A stretch of 64,000 nt of DNA, taken from NCBI GenBank assembly GCA_009823395.1, contig CM020511.1, positions 19,698,001 through 19,762,000 of the forward strand, in the 5' to 3' direction. The notes beneath the pieces were generated by a model, which searched no databases, was not told the origin of the DNA, and saw nothing but the letters and a program-made list of their open reading frames with translations. Origin of the DNA: Thamnaconus septentrionalis (taxonomy: Eukaryota > Chordata > Actinopteri > Tetraodontiformes > Monacanthidae). The translations under genes and the position numbers were made by a program. This document shows positions 24,870 to 37,500 of this stretch, one piece after another. Position 1 is the first letter of the stretch, and each line of letters begins with the position of its first letter.

Positions 24870-26143
24870 CTCCTCGTCGTTTGGCAGACGCTACTGAGTT
24901 CTGCATGGTCCCATGAGTACCGAGGGGGAGTTATTGTCCTTGTGCTGTCAGTACCAATAAGCGAACTGGCCCTTAACCACACCCTCGAGGGATTGTACCC
25001 ACACATAAACACACAGGCACAACTGAATGTCCACACACACAGCAACTCACATTGCCTCGTTCCTATCGTAAAAATATTCTTTTAAATTCCGCTCAGTAAC
25101 CAAGGCATTTTGGCTCATTAGTGCAACATTTTACTGCGGCCACCGGCACTTTGCAACTAGCCAGAATGTCTGGGTGAATGTAATGACACTTTTGACAACC
25201 TTCCAAGTCTTTTACTTACCACTCTTTTGTTGTTGTTGTTTTCAGGGATCTGAAAATTCATTTTCTAAATGTTCACGATAAGGTAAAGTTCCAAAAAAGT
25301 GTATTTTAACAAAATGTTGATGCTTGAGAAGCTTTTCGATGTCATCCAGCAACTGACGGTAAATGTTTGATAGTGTCAGAGGAGAGAAAAGTTTTTCTTG
25401 AGAGCCAGATATCTTCTTGCCATCTGTGCTCATGTGGGTAATGGTTACGAAGATTATTCTTTCTGAAGCTGCCTTTTTTTAGATTCACAAGAAACCGACG
25501 GAGGCTAAAAGTGAACATCCACGAAAGCCCGAGTCTTGGGAAATACAAAGATCACTCTGACAGAGGGGCCTTGTGTATTTCCGAGACAGAGGGAAAACTC
25601 CGCATTAGCATATTCTCGCTAAGTTCCCTAAAGTGGCACATATGGATATAAAAATGCTGCAGCTTCCATCAGCAGCCGGGCGGTTTTGCAAGCATGATTT
25701 CTTTTTTACTCTCCAGCCTCCTGTGGGTTAGTGAATGATCCATTAGGAAAAAAGAAATAATGCTGACAAAAAAATATGACGCCCTGTTGTATCTTTTATT
25801 CACGCATAACATTATAGATTTTTTGCGTATAATTGCTGATGTGGCTGTCTCTTTAAGAACAAACAAAGAAAACACCAAACTGTGTTTGAACAGCTTGTCC
25901 TAAATCAACAACAAATTGTGCAAGTTGAAGCATCGCAGTGTTTCCAGCATGGACGGCCTCTTATTTCTTACAGTTGATGTTGTTGTACATTCAGTTTCTG
26001 AACACACCACAGATGCAGAAATGTAAAATGAACAATGTTTGCAAATATGGATGTGTTTGTATGTGCATGGAAGGTGAGTGCCAGTGTAAAATGTGAAACG
26101 CAACAGAGCGAAAAAGACCATGTCAAATGTTATGTGCGTATAA

Positions 26144-26144
<1 letters not shown>

Positions 26145-26206
<62 letters not shown>
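26145..26206 (+). repeat. (TAGA)n microsatellite
   Basis: About 15 perfect TAGA/GATA tetranucleotide units are present. Confidence 0.95.
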
Positions 26207-27907
26207 CTGTGGATAGATATTGAACCCACACTCACTTCTTGTTGTGTTTCAGTTTGGCAGTGAGCAGGATCAAGTTGGAAATATGCTCTGGCATGCTGGC
26301 ACGCTGGCGAAATCTAAATGAGAGCAAATAAGAAAGGAGGCCGGGGACAACAGTTCGGGATGAATAGACGCTGAGAAGAAGATAAAAGGTGGATATAAAT
26401 GCGGCGACAGCCAATTTTGCGTGTGTGTCAACCCTCTGATGTTACAGGTGTTATCCTTTAATCCATCTGCTTTCCGGCAGCCGCCAGTTGCTAACGCGGC
26501 AGCCGCTCTCATTTTTCGCCCCCTCCGCGAGTGTGTGTTTGTGTGCGTGTGTGTGCGTGTGTGTTTGCTTGCTTGCTTGCCTGTGTTTCTCCCTTCTATA
26601 GTCTCTGTTTCCCCCAGCCTGGGTAAATGTCAGAGCAAGCTGCTGCTCTTCCCAGACCACGCCGTGGGAGACAGACCAACCTCATCGCCGTGGCAACCCT
26701 CTGTTCTGGCTCAAAGAAAAAGGCAAGGGTGGACAAGAAAGGAACTTTTATGCCTCTGAAGCCCCACTAGCTTCCTCATCCCCCTCCTTGTCCTTGTGCA
26801 TTGTGGCCCAGCCCTGAACCATGTGGCCGAGCTCCCAGGCTTCAGCGTGGCCAGAGGAAGGAAGGATTCAGTGACTGGGGAGGTGGTGAGGGATGACTTA
26901 ATGCTGGTTAGAACACTGAAATAAGCCACTGCTGAAACATCAGCAGGGCTGTGGTGGCTTTCTGTTCACTGGTCGACGTCTCATGTGTTAATCAAAGGTC
27001 CCATATTGCGTAAAATTACAATATGACAATAAAGAAGGCTCCCCTAAAATTTGAACAGGACAGCCCTTTTTTTTTTTGATTAAATTATATGAATGGCCCT
27101 TTGTGATGTCATGACGAGCACTGATACCTCCAGCACTCTAGTGAACCAAGTGCCCACCTTTCTTTTGTCCCATTACATGGAATATCAAAGTGTAATTTTT
27201 TAGCAGCTAAATCTGAGTGTTTAATTTTTAATAATAATTTAATTAGAACTGTTTTCCAGAGATCTACAGAGTTTTTCTTTAGGGTAATTTTTTGCAGTCT
27301 GGAATGAAAACCAAATCTACACACATGGTAAAATAAGGGACCCTTATCTCAAAACACCCAAGACCAGCAGCTCAGAGAGAAGAAAGTCTCTTCGATGTAT
27401 CTTTTAAGAGGTGAGGAAAACTTGACCAGAATTGGTAGCAGGGCCAGGAAATAGCTGAATTAGATTTCCCAGAATACCTACTTGGCTTGGAGCCATTGTA
27501 TTTGGTTTCAATTTATACCAGCGGGAGGCTGCCTGATACCGCTCCTCTAATGTAATGGCTTTCTTCTCCAAGCAGACTTGTCACCTCTAACAAGAAGTGT
27601 ATCTGAAAGGATTTCAGTGGTCATAAGCGGCAGCTGCAGGAGCCTGGCCAAAGATTGTCACTCACATTGAGTGTAAAGCCTCTTTTTTTCCACGGCCGCA
27701 GAATCGGCTTGGTGCACTTTGTTGAGTTGCTGAAATTACAACATTTAGCGGTTTTGCCTCCTTCTGGTGGAGGGAAGGTGTTGCATTCACACCAGATCAG
27801 GAGCTGCAAAGAAAACATTCGCACTGTTTTCCCTTCAAATGCAGTCACACTTCAGTCAGTCTGACACCAGTTCTGCAAACTCTTAGCAGCCGCTATATTT
27901 AGTTAAA
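26207..27907. other. intergenic, no gene seen
   Basis: This is complex single-copy or old repeat sequence with GT-rich patches at about 26,530-26,565 and a TTGC/CTTG microrepeat to 26,582. A T-run lies at 27,068-27,078. No credible coding exon was found. Confidence 0.5.
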
Positions 27908-28132
27908 GGTTCAACTGCTTATTAACACAAGTAGCAACACATATGGCAGCAACTCATTGCATTCAGGCATGTAGGCAGGGTGAAGGTGAGGTTCAGCACC
28001 AGCATCAGAATAGGGAAGAAAGAATCGATGTGACTTTGAGGGTGGTCAACATGATTGTTGGTGCCAGACAGGCTGGTCTGAGTATTTCACAAACTGTTCA
28101 TCTACTGGGGTTTTCACAATATCACAACCTTG
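27908..28132 (+). pseudogene. Tc1/mariner-like transposase relic, N-terminal part
   Basis: The + strand frame reads GARQAGLSISQTVHLLGFS within about 27,943-28,155. In Tc1-like transposases a very similar stretch (GAR-AGLSIS-TA-LLGFSR) forms part of the N-terminal DNA-binding helix-turn-helix. Upstream words (GCAACACATATGGCAGCAACTCATTGCATT) fit the leader of the same fish transposon family as I remember it. The similarity stops near 28,130. The catalytic DDE/D region is absent, and the part before the motif is out of frame or degraded. It is a dead fragment. The subfamily is not assigned. Confidence 0.65.
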
Positions 28133-28384
28133 TCTCGTTTGGTTTGTTTTATTAAGTGACAAAGGTAAGAATTTATTTCTAAATGGAAGGGAGCAGATAG
28201 AAGAATAATTGTATATACTAATATTATTCATGATATTATAATTATCTTCAATGTAATTAATATGACACTATTTTAAGTACTTGGTATTATTACGTTTCTT
28301 ACTTTTATTATAGACAACCTATTATGGCACTAAAACATATGCCAGAGTATAACACAAAGGGTAAACAGATAAGTTTCCTGTTTT
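28133..28384. other. AT-rich spacer, nothing recognised
   Basis: AT-rich sequence lies between two repeat fragments. It may be further decayed transposon sequence, but nothing recognisable is present. Confidence 0.4.
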
Positions 28385-28705
28385 ATTTTGATAGTCTTGT
28401 CTCCCCATTTGGTTTCTGTAATTTACTTCCTGTTCATGTTTTCCCACTTTTTTTTAGTCCAATGAGTTTCACTTGCTCTTGATTGTTCTCACCTGTGTTC
28501 CCCTGCCCTCTTGTATAAATAGTCCAACCGTCCAAGTAAGTCTTCCGTGTTTTGTCATATGAGCTACTTATATGTGTGAAGATTTTCGGTTTTTGATACC
28601 CTATGAGGACACTTTGTGTTATTAATATTTTTTTTTTCACCTGCAACCAGGCCTGTGTCTGCACTTGGCTCCCGCCTCCACTCCCTCCCCGTGACAGTAC
28701 TAGCA
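28385..28705. repeat. probable teleost interspersed retroelement-like repeat
   Basis: The segment has short phrases found in abundant fish repeats: TTCCTGTTTTATTTTG, CTCACCTGTGTTCCC, TGTATAAATAGTCC, CAACCAGGCCTGTGTCTGC and a terminal CCCCGTGACAG. The TATA-like element followed by a GTGACAG end would suit a solo LTR or a related retroelement. No reverse transcriptase frame is present. The assignment rests on memory of repeat texture and needs a repeat-library match. Confidence 0.4.
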
Positions 28706-31532
28706 AGATGTGCCTTAGGGGCCAGTGAGTCTACATCCACTTGATTTTGTCACGGTTTGAATGAAGCCTCAAACTGTTGGAGAGATTCAAAGGCAACAAA
28801 CAGAGCAGGACTGTGCGCGGCGAGGAGCCCTCTGGTCTGAGGTGAGGCACCGTGTTTAACACTGGCCCGAACCCCGCATTGTGTCAGCGGCGCGTGCACT
28901 TCACTGCCTGTAAATTTGCCAATTTCTTGCTGTAAATCTGCCCTTCATGCCTGCTACTGCAATTTTCCTCTAAATCTGTTTTCACCCGGTATTAATTCTT
29001 TCATTCCGCCGGGTATCGACAAAACCCACTTGAGCGCAGACACACCACAGATCTTTAACTTGTTTGTCTGCGGCATCGTGTCTGCTCTAATAACGTCAAT
29101 GTTTTCTCTCTCTCTCTCCCACTCGCCCTCCCTCGCTCCCTCCCGCTCCGCGTTACTGTCTCATCATGTCGTCTCTCCCTCACGTCGCGTCGGCAGCAGC
29201 AGGATAAACACGCTCACCTGTGTTCTGCCGTGAGAGCCATTTCTCGTAGGCAGGTCCAGGGATTATGAGGAATTACTCTGTTCAACTTTTACATTTCGCA
29301 AGGGCGAGCAGGACGCTTCACCCGAAAATGAAATTTCACCTATTTTTTTTCGACTTGGCGCCATGTCGATGGAGGCCCTGCTGGTAGACATAACCATTCT
29401 GGAGTTTCACGGTGGGGAAGAAATCCGCCCCATGCCAATACAATGGAAATTACACGACAACATAACGTGTCTGCACTGCTAATGTGCTGCTCAGGAGTCT
29501 CTGCAGTCCAGTTTGACTCTAGAAGGTTGATGTTAATATTGTGTTTTGCCAAAAATATCCACTATAGCTTCCTAGCCAGGCTAATGTTAGCTTATTAGTT
29601 TATGTGCCACTGGAACTTGCCATAATTTTTTGAGGTAACAAAACCGCTGCTATAGTGGGCTAGAGGGATATTTTCACTGGGAACATTAAACTATTTGGAA
29701 CAAACTGACTTTCTGTACTGCTTCTGTATCATCAGCCATATCATTTGTTGTTTATGTTTGAACACCTGGCCACTGTGGGTTTCCACTGTATTAGTATGGT
29801 GTGGAATTCTTTACCTCCTCAATGTTTACATGACTAGAAAATACCTTCGGATCCTGCACTCACATCGTGCAAACTAGGAAATTCCATTTTTTTTTTTTTG
29901 TTGGTTAACCACCCTGTAAAGATGTCGTTGGGGCTGCGCCACAGCCGTCGTTGCCCGAACAGTCGCAGCCGTGCATCATGACTTGCTGGAATTTTGCCTG
30001 GTGACATAAAAAATGTCAATAGATCCTCAACTGACAATGTGATGAGTGGAAAATGGGTGAAATTTTGATTTTTCCGGCGGTCGAACTATCCCGTCAAGGT
30101 GTCGCAGGTGAAGCGCTGCAGATGTCAGTGCCTGAGCAGTCGCAGGTGTTCCTTAATGCAGAGTCTTTTGCTTATTCATTTATTTATTTATATATTCATT
30201 TTAATCGGAACCTGAATATTCATGCTTTGATTTCGTGCGAGGGAAGGCTGTTTTGCCAACAATAATCAGCAATCAACCATTCGCTGTTGCGTGTTTTTCC
30301 CCAACTTCTAATATGGTGCTTGCATGCGAGGGAGAAGAAACGGGCTAATCCCTGGAGCTGCGGCAGGTGCGTCTGGCTGAGCTTCCACGTGAGAAGCCCC
30401 CTTCTGTGGAATCTTCGTCGTATGAATATATATTTTTGTGTGTGTGCGTGTGCGCGCGCATGTGCTTTGTTGTTGGCTGCTGCTCTGCGTGTGTCTGCAC
30501 CGTGTATATGCATAATAGTGTTTTCTGGTCGGCTGGCTGGCTGTGCCGGTGCGCGCCTGTGCTCAGGTTGTGCATGACCCGGACTCTGCTGGGAGGTCCG
30601 CGTCTTTCATGTCCTCCCCTCAGTTCTGCCTCAAATCTGGGTCAAAGGATGAAAGAATAACCCTCATCCGGCGTGACACACGTGTGCTCGCGCTCACACT
30701 GGGCCCCTTTGAAAAGCGACTTCCTGGAGGTTGGGGTGGAAACGGGGTGGCGCTGCGGCCGACACTCAAGGCGTGACTTTTTTTTCTTCTGCTTCTTTTT
30801 TAAAACCATCCTATGCGGTAGCGGACGAGCTCTAAATCGGCGCTCGGCTACCTCTGTCTATTAGCTGCAGTTACTCACTGCACCGAGGTTACTCATTCAC
30901 CCCACCGCCGCTGCTGTCACCGCGCCGCTGTCTCCCCAAGTTTCTCTCGGCGCATCTCGCAGTTGACCTTGCAAGCGCGGCAGATGAGAGCGGCGGATTT
31001 GCAAGTCGGCAGCGGCTCGATTAGGGATGCACCGTGGGCTCAGCGGCTGCTGGCATCTCTGCGACTCTCTTGCCATGTCTGCGTTGCGGCTTTTTTTCCC
31101 CTCTCTCTCTCTCTCTCTCTCGCCCCTCATGGAGATGTTCCTTGTCTCTCACTCGCTAAGCCTCCCTGGCGATGCTGATGCTCAGGAACCAGCTTCATCC
31201 CTCAGAGGAGAAAGAGGAGGAGGAGGAGGAAGAGGAAGAAGCCATGCTGGGGCATTTGTGCATGTCAGTGTGTGTTCAGGCATGCACGGGGCCTACATCA
31301 GAGAGTGTGTGTGCGTGTGTGTGTGGCGCTCGGGGATGATAGTGTGGGGAACTGAGTGAGCATCCTAAGATCCCTGTGTTCCAGTGAAGTTCTTGTCAAT
31401 GAGGTCTTTTTTTTTTTTTTCCTGCTGGAAAAAAGAGGCGTGAGGGGGCAAACGGGGAATTGTTCATGCACTGGGACACCGTGCCTCTCTTGTAACCTCA
31501 GCCATGTGGGCCTGGAGCTTGCAGCAGGGCAG
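28706..31532. other. intergenic with diverged direct duplication
   Basis: No gene is supported. A diverged direct repeat of about 54 bp lies at 29,919-29,972 and 30,096-30,149 (see findings). A CT-rich stretch lies at 29,105-29,160 and another at 31,098-31,120. A CpG-rich patch at 30,900-31,090 has no exon beside it. Confidence 0.45.
29919..30149. repeat. diverged direct repeat pair
   Basis: Copy one is 29,919-29,972 and copy two is 30,096-30,149. By eye 38 of 54 positions agree without gaps, including the block CAGTCGCAG near the end and AAG-TGTCG at the start. The two copies are 177 bp apart. They may be internal repeats of an old mobile element. Confidence 0.5.
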
Positions 31533-31545
31533 AGTGTGTGTGTGT

Positions 31546-31584
<39 letters not shown>
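31533..31584. repeat. (GT)n microsatellite
   Basis: About 25 GT units are present, with one GGG interruption near the start. Confidence 0.9.
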
Positions 31585-31586
<2 letters not shown>

Positions 31587-34500
31587 GAGGATGTTAAGAC
31601 CTACTGCCAGTCACAGATAAAGGCTGCAGACCTCCTACCAGCAGTGGGACACAACCATCAGTGCCTTGCATTCATGCCCTTCTCCCTCTGTTGTTGTTCA
31701 CACGTGCACGGCACCCACAGGCCGTGCACGTGAGGACTCTGTCAGATTGATGGAGAGGTCCCCACTGGCACACTTTCTTGTCTCCGGGAGCTGTTTAGTT
31801 ATTTATTTATTTTTTGAAACCAAACCCACGAAGCCCCTCCCACTGTCACTCAACAGCACACAGTCCCGGGAAACAACAAAAGGGGGAGTGTAACTTATTG
31901 GCCATTGTGTGAACAGTCACGTGTGCCTGACAGGGGTCCGTTAAAAAAAAAAAAAAAGGCCTATCGGAGGGAGTGAGGGTCACCTAATGCCTCTCGCTGA
32001 TGTATGAGTCCACATCTCCATTTGCCACAATGACTTTCATTTTTTTAAACATCATGTTCTGTAGTTGCTGCAGCCGTGCGAAACTCACATGCTCCACAGA
32101 GATTGTTTTTCTGTCTCTACCCAACAACCACAGCACACCAAACTGTGCAGATATGCAAATTCAAAGATGAAGGCTCCCTTTTAATGCACCAACGCTCGAT
32201 TATTTGAATGGAGGCGATTCATCAACGCAGATTTGTGTCGGCCGCGGCCCCGCAGAGAGGGTTTGCTCTTTCGAACGGCACCTATCGGCGCAGCAATTCC
32301 ATAACCTCCCACATTCTTTCAAAGTACAATTACTAAATGGGCGTCTGCAACTACCAACCAGCCGGGAGGGAGGGCGTGACATTGATAAGCTCGGTCTCGT
32401 TCGCAACAAGAACATTGTTTTGGCCGAGATGTGGATTGTGTGGGGTTTTTTTTTTGTCAATACAGTGTAGTGCGTGTGTCACAGACAGCTGAAGGAAAGA
32501 AGCACTTTCACAAGTTTAAAGCTGCTACCCACTCTCAAGCAGGAAGCCAGTGCATATTGCTTTCATTATTTTTAATTGCAGAATACATAGGGAATCATGT
32601 GCAAGGAGTGTGAAGACACAAAAGGTGCAATGTAAAAAAAAAAAATGTACATTGGAGGTGCGCTGACACCTGAGAGGAGGGACTGTGCCAGAAAATCAGC
32701 ACTAATCTGTTTTATTTTTGGGCCCTCCATCGGTTCAGGTGCTGATCTCGTCCCCCTCCCCACCCCCCAGTCCACGCAAGTGAGAACACAAAGCCATCCG
32801 GGGAAATTACCCTGCCGACAGACGGCACATTGAGACTTCGTTAGCACAACCACCCAGCCTCGCGCCTCACCAGCCTGATCGAACAGAGCAACTCTCCATG
32901 ACAGAGTAAACAAAGCAGAATCACAGGCATGATGAGGAAAAGAAGGGTCTGTTCGTGCCATTCCCTCGCTGCAAATCCCCCCCGACGCCCCTGGTGGTTT
33001 GCCGCGTGCGTTTGCACAGAAGTGTGGGGAAGTGTTTTTCTCCCTCCTGCACCCCCCACCAGTTCTGTCTGCACAGTGTGTTCGCTCTTTGTTTGTTAGC
33101 GTTATGCGTTTGCTGTGTAATTGTACGTTTGGTCGGGACATTAGTTCCCAGCTGATTCACACGTGTTAATACTAATCTGCTGCAACATGTGTGCACATAA
33201 AGAGCCCTGGAAGATGATAACATCCTAGAACCTACAATACAAACCTTCAGCTTGCAGCTTTTCAGATGTGATGAATTTAAGTCAACGTCAAGTTGAAATG
33301 AGTTGACGGGCACCTGATTTTTTTTTTTTTTTTAATAGCTGCAACAATTCATGCTGTGACGCTATGGGGTGATTCATATTGAAATTTCACAGCGCACCAA
33401 CATGTCAAAATCGATATATAAGACACATTTCTGGTTCGTTCTTGGTTTTATTGCAAATATTGTGTTGTGTGTGTGTGTGTTTGTGTCTATTTTTGTCTGT
33501 CTCTCTCCCTCTGCATGAGTCTGTGTGGTTCTCTGCGCGCTTCAGGCAGCGAAGAAAGCCTGTGTTGAGGAAAGGGAGTGAGAGTGAGCGAGCGAGGGAG
33601 AGAGAGAGAGAAGAAGTCGAAGTTGCGAGGAGGCAGGAGAAGTCAGAGCCTGCGAGTAAACAAGCTGCGAGCGTCACTCTTCTCCGCCGCTTTTTAGCCT
33701 GCGCTTAAAAATAAAAACATCCGAGAGTTTTCAGTGCCGAGTCACTCCATCGAGGAACTGCATCCTGCCAAAAACTTCCGGCGCTCGTACCTCCACTCGG
33801 CCCTGTTTTTGTGCCCAAATTGATAATTGAAACGACTATCGCCATGTAATCAATTAGGGCGTTCATCCCTGACTCTGAATCAAAGCGTTAATTGGCTTGT
33901 GCCACGGAGAGAGAGGCTGAGAGACGGCGGGCAGATTGGTGCGGCAGGCACCGCTGGATTACCGCAGATGGTTCCCCAACCTATTTGCATTGTGTTTGAC
34001 TTTAAGTCGTTGATTGCTTCCTCCGCTCCGGGAAATTGCTCGGGTGCGAGCGCGGCGCTGGCGGTTTCTGGATGGCTCCTCGGTGGCCGATCCCAGCTGT
34101 TTTCAGCGAAGGGAGGGGGGGGGGACGTATAGAGCGCTCGCAGCGGGCTACCTGTCTGTCTGATTCCAGGCCTTTCAGGCGGATGCGTGCAGGCTTCTCT
34201 TCCATTTAACACCCCTTTTGTGACTTTTTTGTGGCCCTGGCGTTCGGAAAAAAAATTCCTTTGCCACCCGCGGTTCACGCTGCCTTTGTCTGAGAGCGGC
34301 GCAGAGAGCGGAGCATTTCAAGTCCAAACAACCCGGTGGTATCGATCTGGCCCACACCTTCTATTCTATTTTGTCCTCTAAAACATGCCTTTTTCGCTCG
34401 GTTGACTCCTATTCAAAGCCATCCAGCAGGACCTGCGTCAATGGGGAAGCTTGACTTCATTCCACAGCTCTGGAAGCCCCCTGGGGGCAGAAGATAGGCT

Positions 34501-37500
34501 GCTAGACCATGACATGCAGGGGGGCCTAATAGGCCGGATAGGATTGGATAAAAGAAATGAGGGACGGGGTGGGCTGTCGGCTGTGGAAAAAAGAGAAAAG
34601 TTTTAAGACCAGGACGGAGCCATCTGCTTTTGTGGTGATGAGCATCAAAGCCTGAAGGAACCCTGTTGGGGTCCCTCTTTCAGATGGCCGTCCTACATAT
34701 GGGCTTCATATTTCACCGGGACAGACAGTCGGCAAAGGCCCAGTGGGCCGCAGCCGAGGCCGCAATTCTGTCTCTCCGCATGGTTCCCAGCCTCTGAGAA
34801 GACCGGCGAGATTGCTTTTATTTCTCCCGAGAAATGTGGCTAATAAATGACCAGGCCTGACCCAGAGGATTTGGGAGCCAGCACCCCCACTTCTAAGTCA
34901 GCGGTGCTGCGCAAGAACAAGTAGAAGGAGGAGAAGAAGAAGTAGGAGTGGAGGGGCTCTGTGGGCGCGTTACTGTTGAGGAAAAGTGCTGGAGAAATGG
35001 GTCAGCGCGAGGCTGCAGCGTCGTGCTCCCAGGGTGATTAATTATTGAAGTGACTAATACTGCATTTTCCTGGCGGCGCCGAAGGGGCCTCAGTCCACAT
35101 TGGTGGCACCATAACAATAATCAGCCCTGCTGAATCTTTTATATCTATCTTCTCCCCACCCCACCTCTTATACTTGCTCGTGTTTTATCGGGCTCCCTCC
35201 TTAATTCCCACCCTGTTTGTTGTCCTGCCCGGACGGACTTCTGTTTTTTTTTCCCCTCCGTCTCTCCTGCTCAGCGAAAACAGGCCTCACCTAATTATGG
35301 CCTTCCTCTCACCCAACTCACTCCCTCCCCTCCCCCGTCCACCTTCTCCGTCCAGCCCTTCTCCTGTTACACCTTCTGAGAGGCTCCGTCTGTCCGTGTA
35401 CGTCTGCTTCCTGATGACAAATGCAAAGACCAGACACGTAAATTGCGGCGCTGATGGAAAGCAGCCAGTCTCGCACGCAAACTCTGCCTCCGCTTGGCTC
35501 TCTTGCTGCATTTTCTTTACCCCCCACCCCCCAACTCCCACCCGCCTCAAGGTAGCATATGGCTTTTCTCTCCGCTAAGGCCCGCTGGCCTCCCACACGG
35601 CACCGCAGCGCATCCAGCTCTCCTTTCCCTCCTTTATGGGCTTCTCCGACACTTTATTCACCTCCCTTCCTCCCTCGACCCCCCCGCCCGTCCCCAAACA
35701 AACTTTGTTTCGCACTTAAGCGCCGCCGCCACCGCCGCAGAGTTGGCTCGGGAGGAGCAGGGAGGTCAGGTTCTGGAAGACGCAGTCATTAGTTAAATAT
35801 TAGCCAGGCTGTTCTTCTATCCTCTAAACACCAGAAGGAGAGCTGAAGGAGACAAAAAAAAAGCGCCCAACCATAAATAGGCCATAAGGGGGCTTTGTGC
35901 CGCTATCGTCATATATACTGACTGTACCGACGTCTATGAAAGCCTCTTTTGCCTTCCAGCTCGTAACGACCGGCGCTCCTCTTTGTTTGTTTTTTTTGCC
36001 TCGTACACACAGCGTACGCAGGCGTCCTTCCCCCGAGAGGTGGGTTAACCTTTTCTGACGTACAAGCAGAAGGCACGACAACGGAGCAGGTGGAGTCGCA
36101 GCACAACAGCAGACCCACAAGGGTCACAATTAGGCCTCCTTCCCAACCGAAAGTGCGACAAGAGCGTGTAAGCGTACGCCCTCCGTGAGGATTTCCCGTC
36201 CGGTCCGCATCATCAGGGAGGCGCTCGGGAGCGCTGAGATTTGGACGTGCAAACAGCCATGTCTCGTGGCTGCGGGGGGTGGGGGGGAGGTGGAAGAGTG
36301 GGGTTGGGGGGGTGGGGGTAACTGCAATAACTGTTATTTTTTTGCAGCCCAGTAAAAGTCGGCGCCGCGCACACTGCGCACCGCTGTCGCGAGGCGAATT
36401 GTTCGCCTGGGTAATTTTGACTCGGGGAGACCGAGGTTCTTGTTACGCCGTATTACAGTTGCTGGCTGTTTACTGCAGATGCAAGACGTCTCCGGCGTTT
36501 CACGCTCGGAACGATAAGTCTGAATGGTGGAGAAAAATACAAGAAGGTTGTGAGGATAAGAAGGCCGGTTGTGTGCGCTGAGGTTGTTTTTTTGCCTGCG
36601 GAGTTTGAAAACGAGAGCGCAGACGCAACGAGAGCTCCGCGGAAGCCGCGTCGGCCAGCGTGAGGCCTCCTGCTTTGCGCGCGTGTGCGTGCGCGCGTGT
36701 CTCGCAGGCGTTGTGCGCGCGGCGGGGCCCCCACGCTGGCTGCGTGGCGAGGGGTGGGCCAGAGTCACGCTGCGAGCCTCTGAGATCATCTCTGCTCTGC
36801 CCAGGAAGCCTCCGGTCAGACAACAACTATCTGAGCGCACCTCCCACCTCTCATCTTTATTTTTGCGTTTCTCCCACCTCGCTTTTCTTCCTCCTCCTCC
36901 TCGTCCTCCTCGCGCCTCACCTCCTCGCCGACGCCGACTTTCAACATGAGAGAGACAGAAAAAAAAGAGAATGAGCCATAAATATGTAACACCTGCCATA
37001 CATAATAGAAACGCGATCACCGAGATTCTCTTTTACAAAGCTCCAAGCAAACCGTGGTCAAACCCGCAGCTACAAAAAACGCATCCCGGCTGGATGTGCC
37101 GACTTTATTATTTATGTACGGCGACGTAGGCGTAATGCCGTCGCCCCGCGCCGCAGCTCTCACCTCAGGTAAGTAAAAGCAGGCGGCGGGCCGAGCTGGA
37201 AACGTCCGTGATGAGCTGCCATCGCGTTCCCTCCGGTCGCACACTTCATTGTTTTTTTTTGGGGGGGGCCTTCTTTTTTATTTTCTTTCCCTGACAGGAA
37301 GACCGAGGTGGCCAACAACCGGCTTTCCGAGGCAAAGTTAGCGGCACCCGGGGGTTCCCGCGAGGACGCGACACTCTGGCTATACGAGACGAGGCGCAAC
37401 CATCCCCATTATTACAGATTTATATATGCGCAGATAGATGGATAAACACACCCATATGCTTCCAGCTCTGCTCTTTATCGTTCCCCGCAGAGTCAACTGT

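Larger units (their letters stand above)
20223..26144. other. intergenic, no gene supported
   Basis: This is mostly unique DNA. 20,223-20,312 is G-rich. A (CA)n array lies at 20,612-20,635 and a GAA-rich array at 21,601-21,656. From 22,000 to 26,140 the sequence is AT-richer and complex, without simple repeats. Several minus-strand open frames with protein-like composition lie in 24,020-25,550 (see the separate entry), but no family is recognised. Confidence 0.45.

Noticed and set aside
26145..26206. GATA array considered as a GATA-factor regulatory cluster
   Set aside because: It is a plain tetranucleotide microsatellite, and factor sites arise automatically from the repeat unit.
31020..31035. 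TTAGGGATGCACCG, which resembles the start of common fish hAT/SINE repeats
   Set aside because: Similarity stops after about 14 bases and no downstream repeat body follows.
36334..37020. 228-codon minus-strand open frame over a CpG-rich patch
   Set aside because: It is Arg/Ala-rich as expected from CpG-rich DNA, and other frames are equally open.
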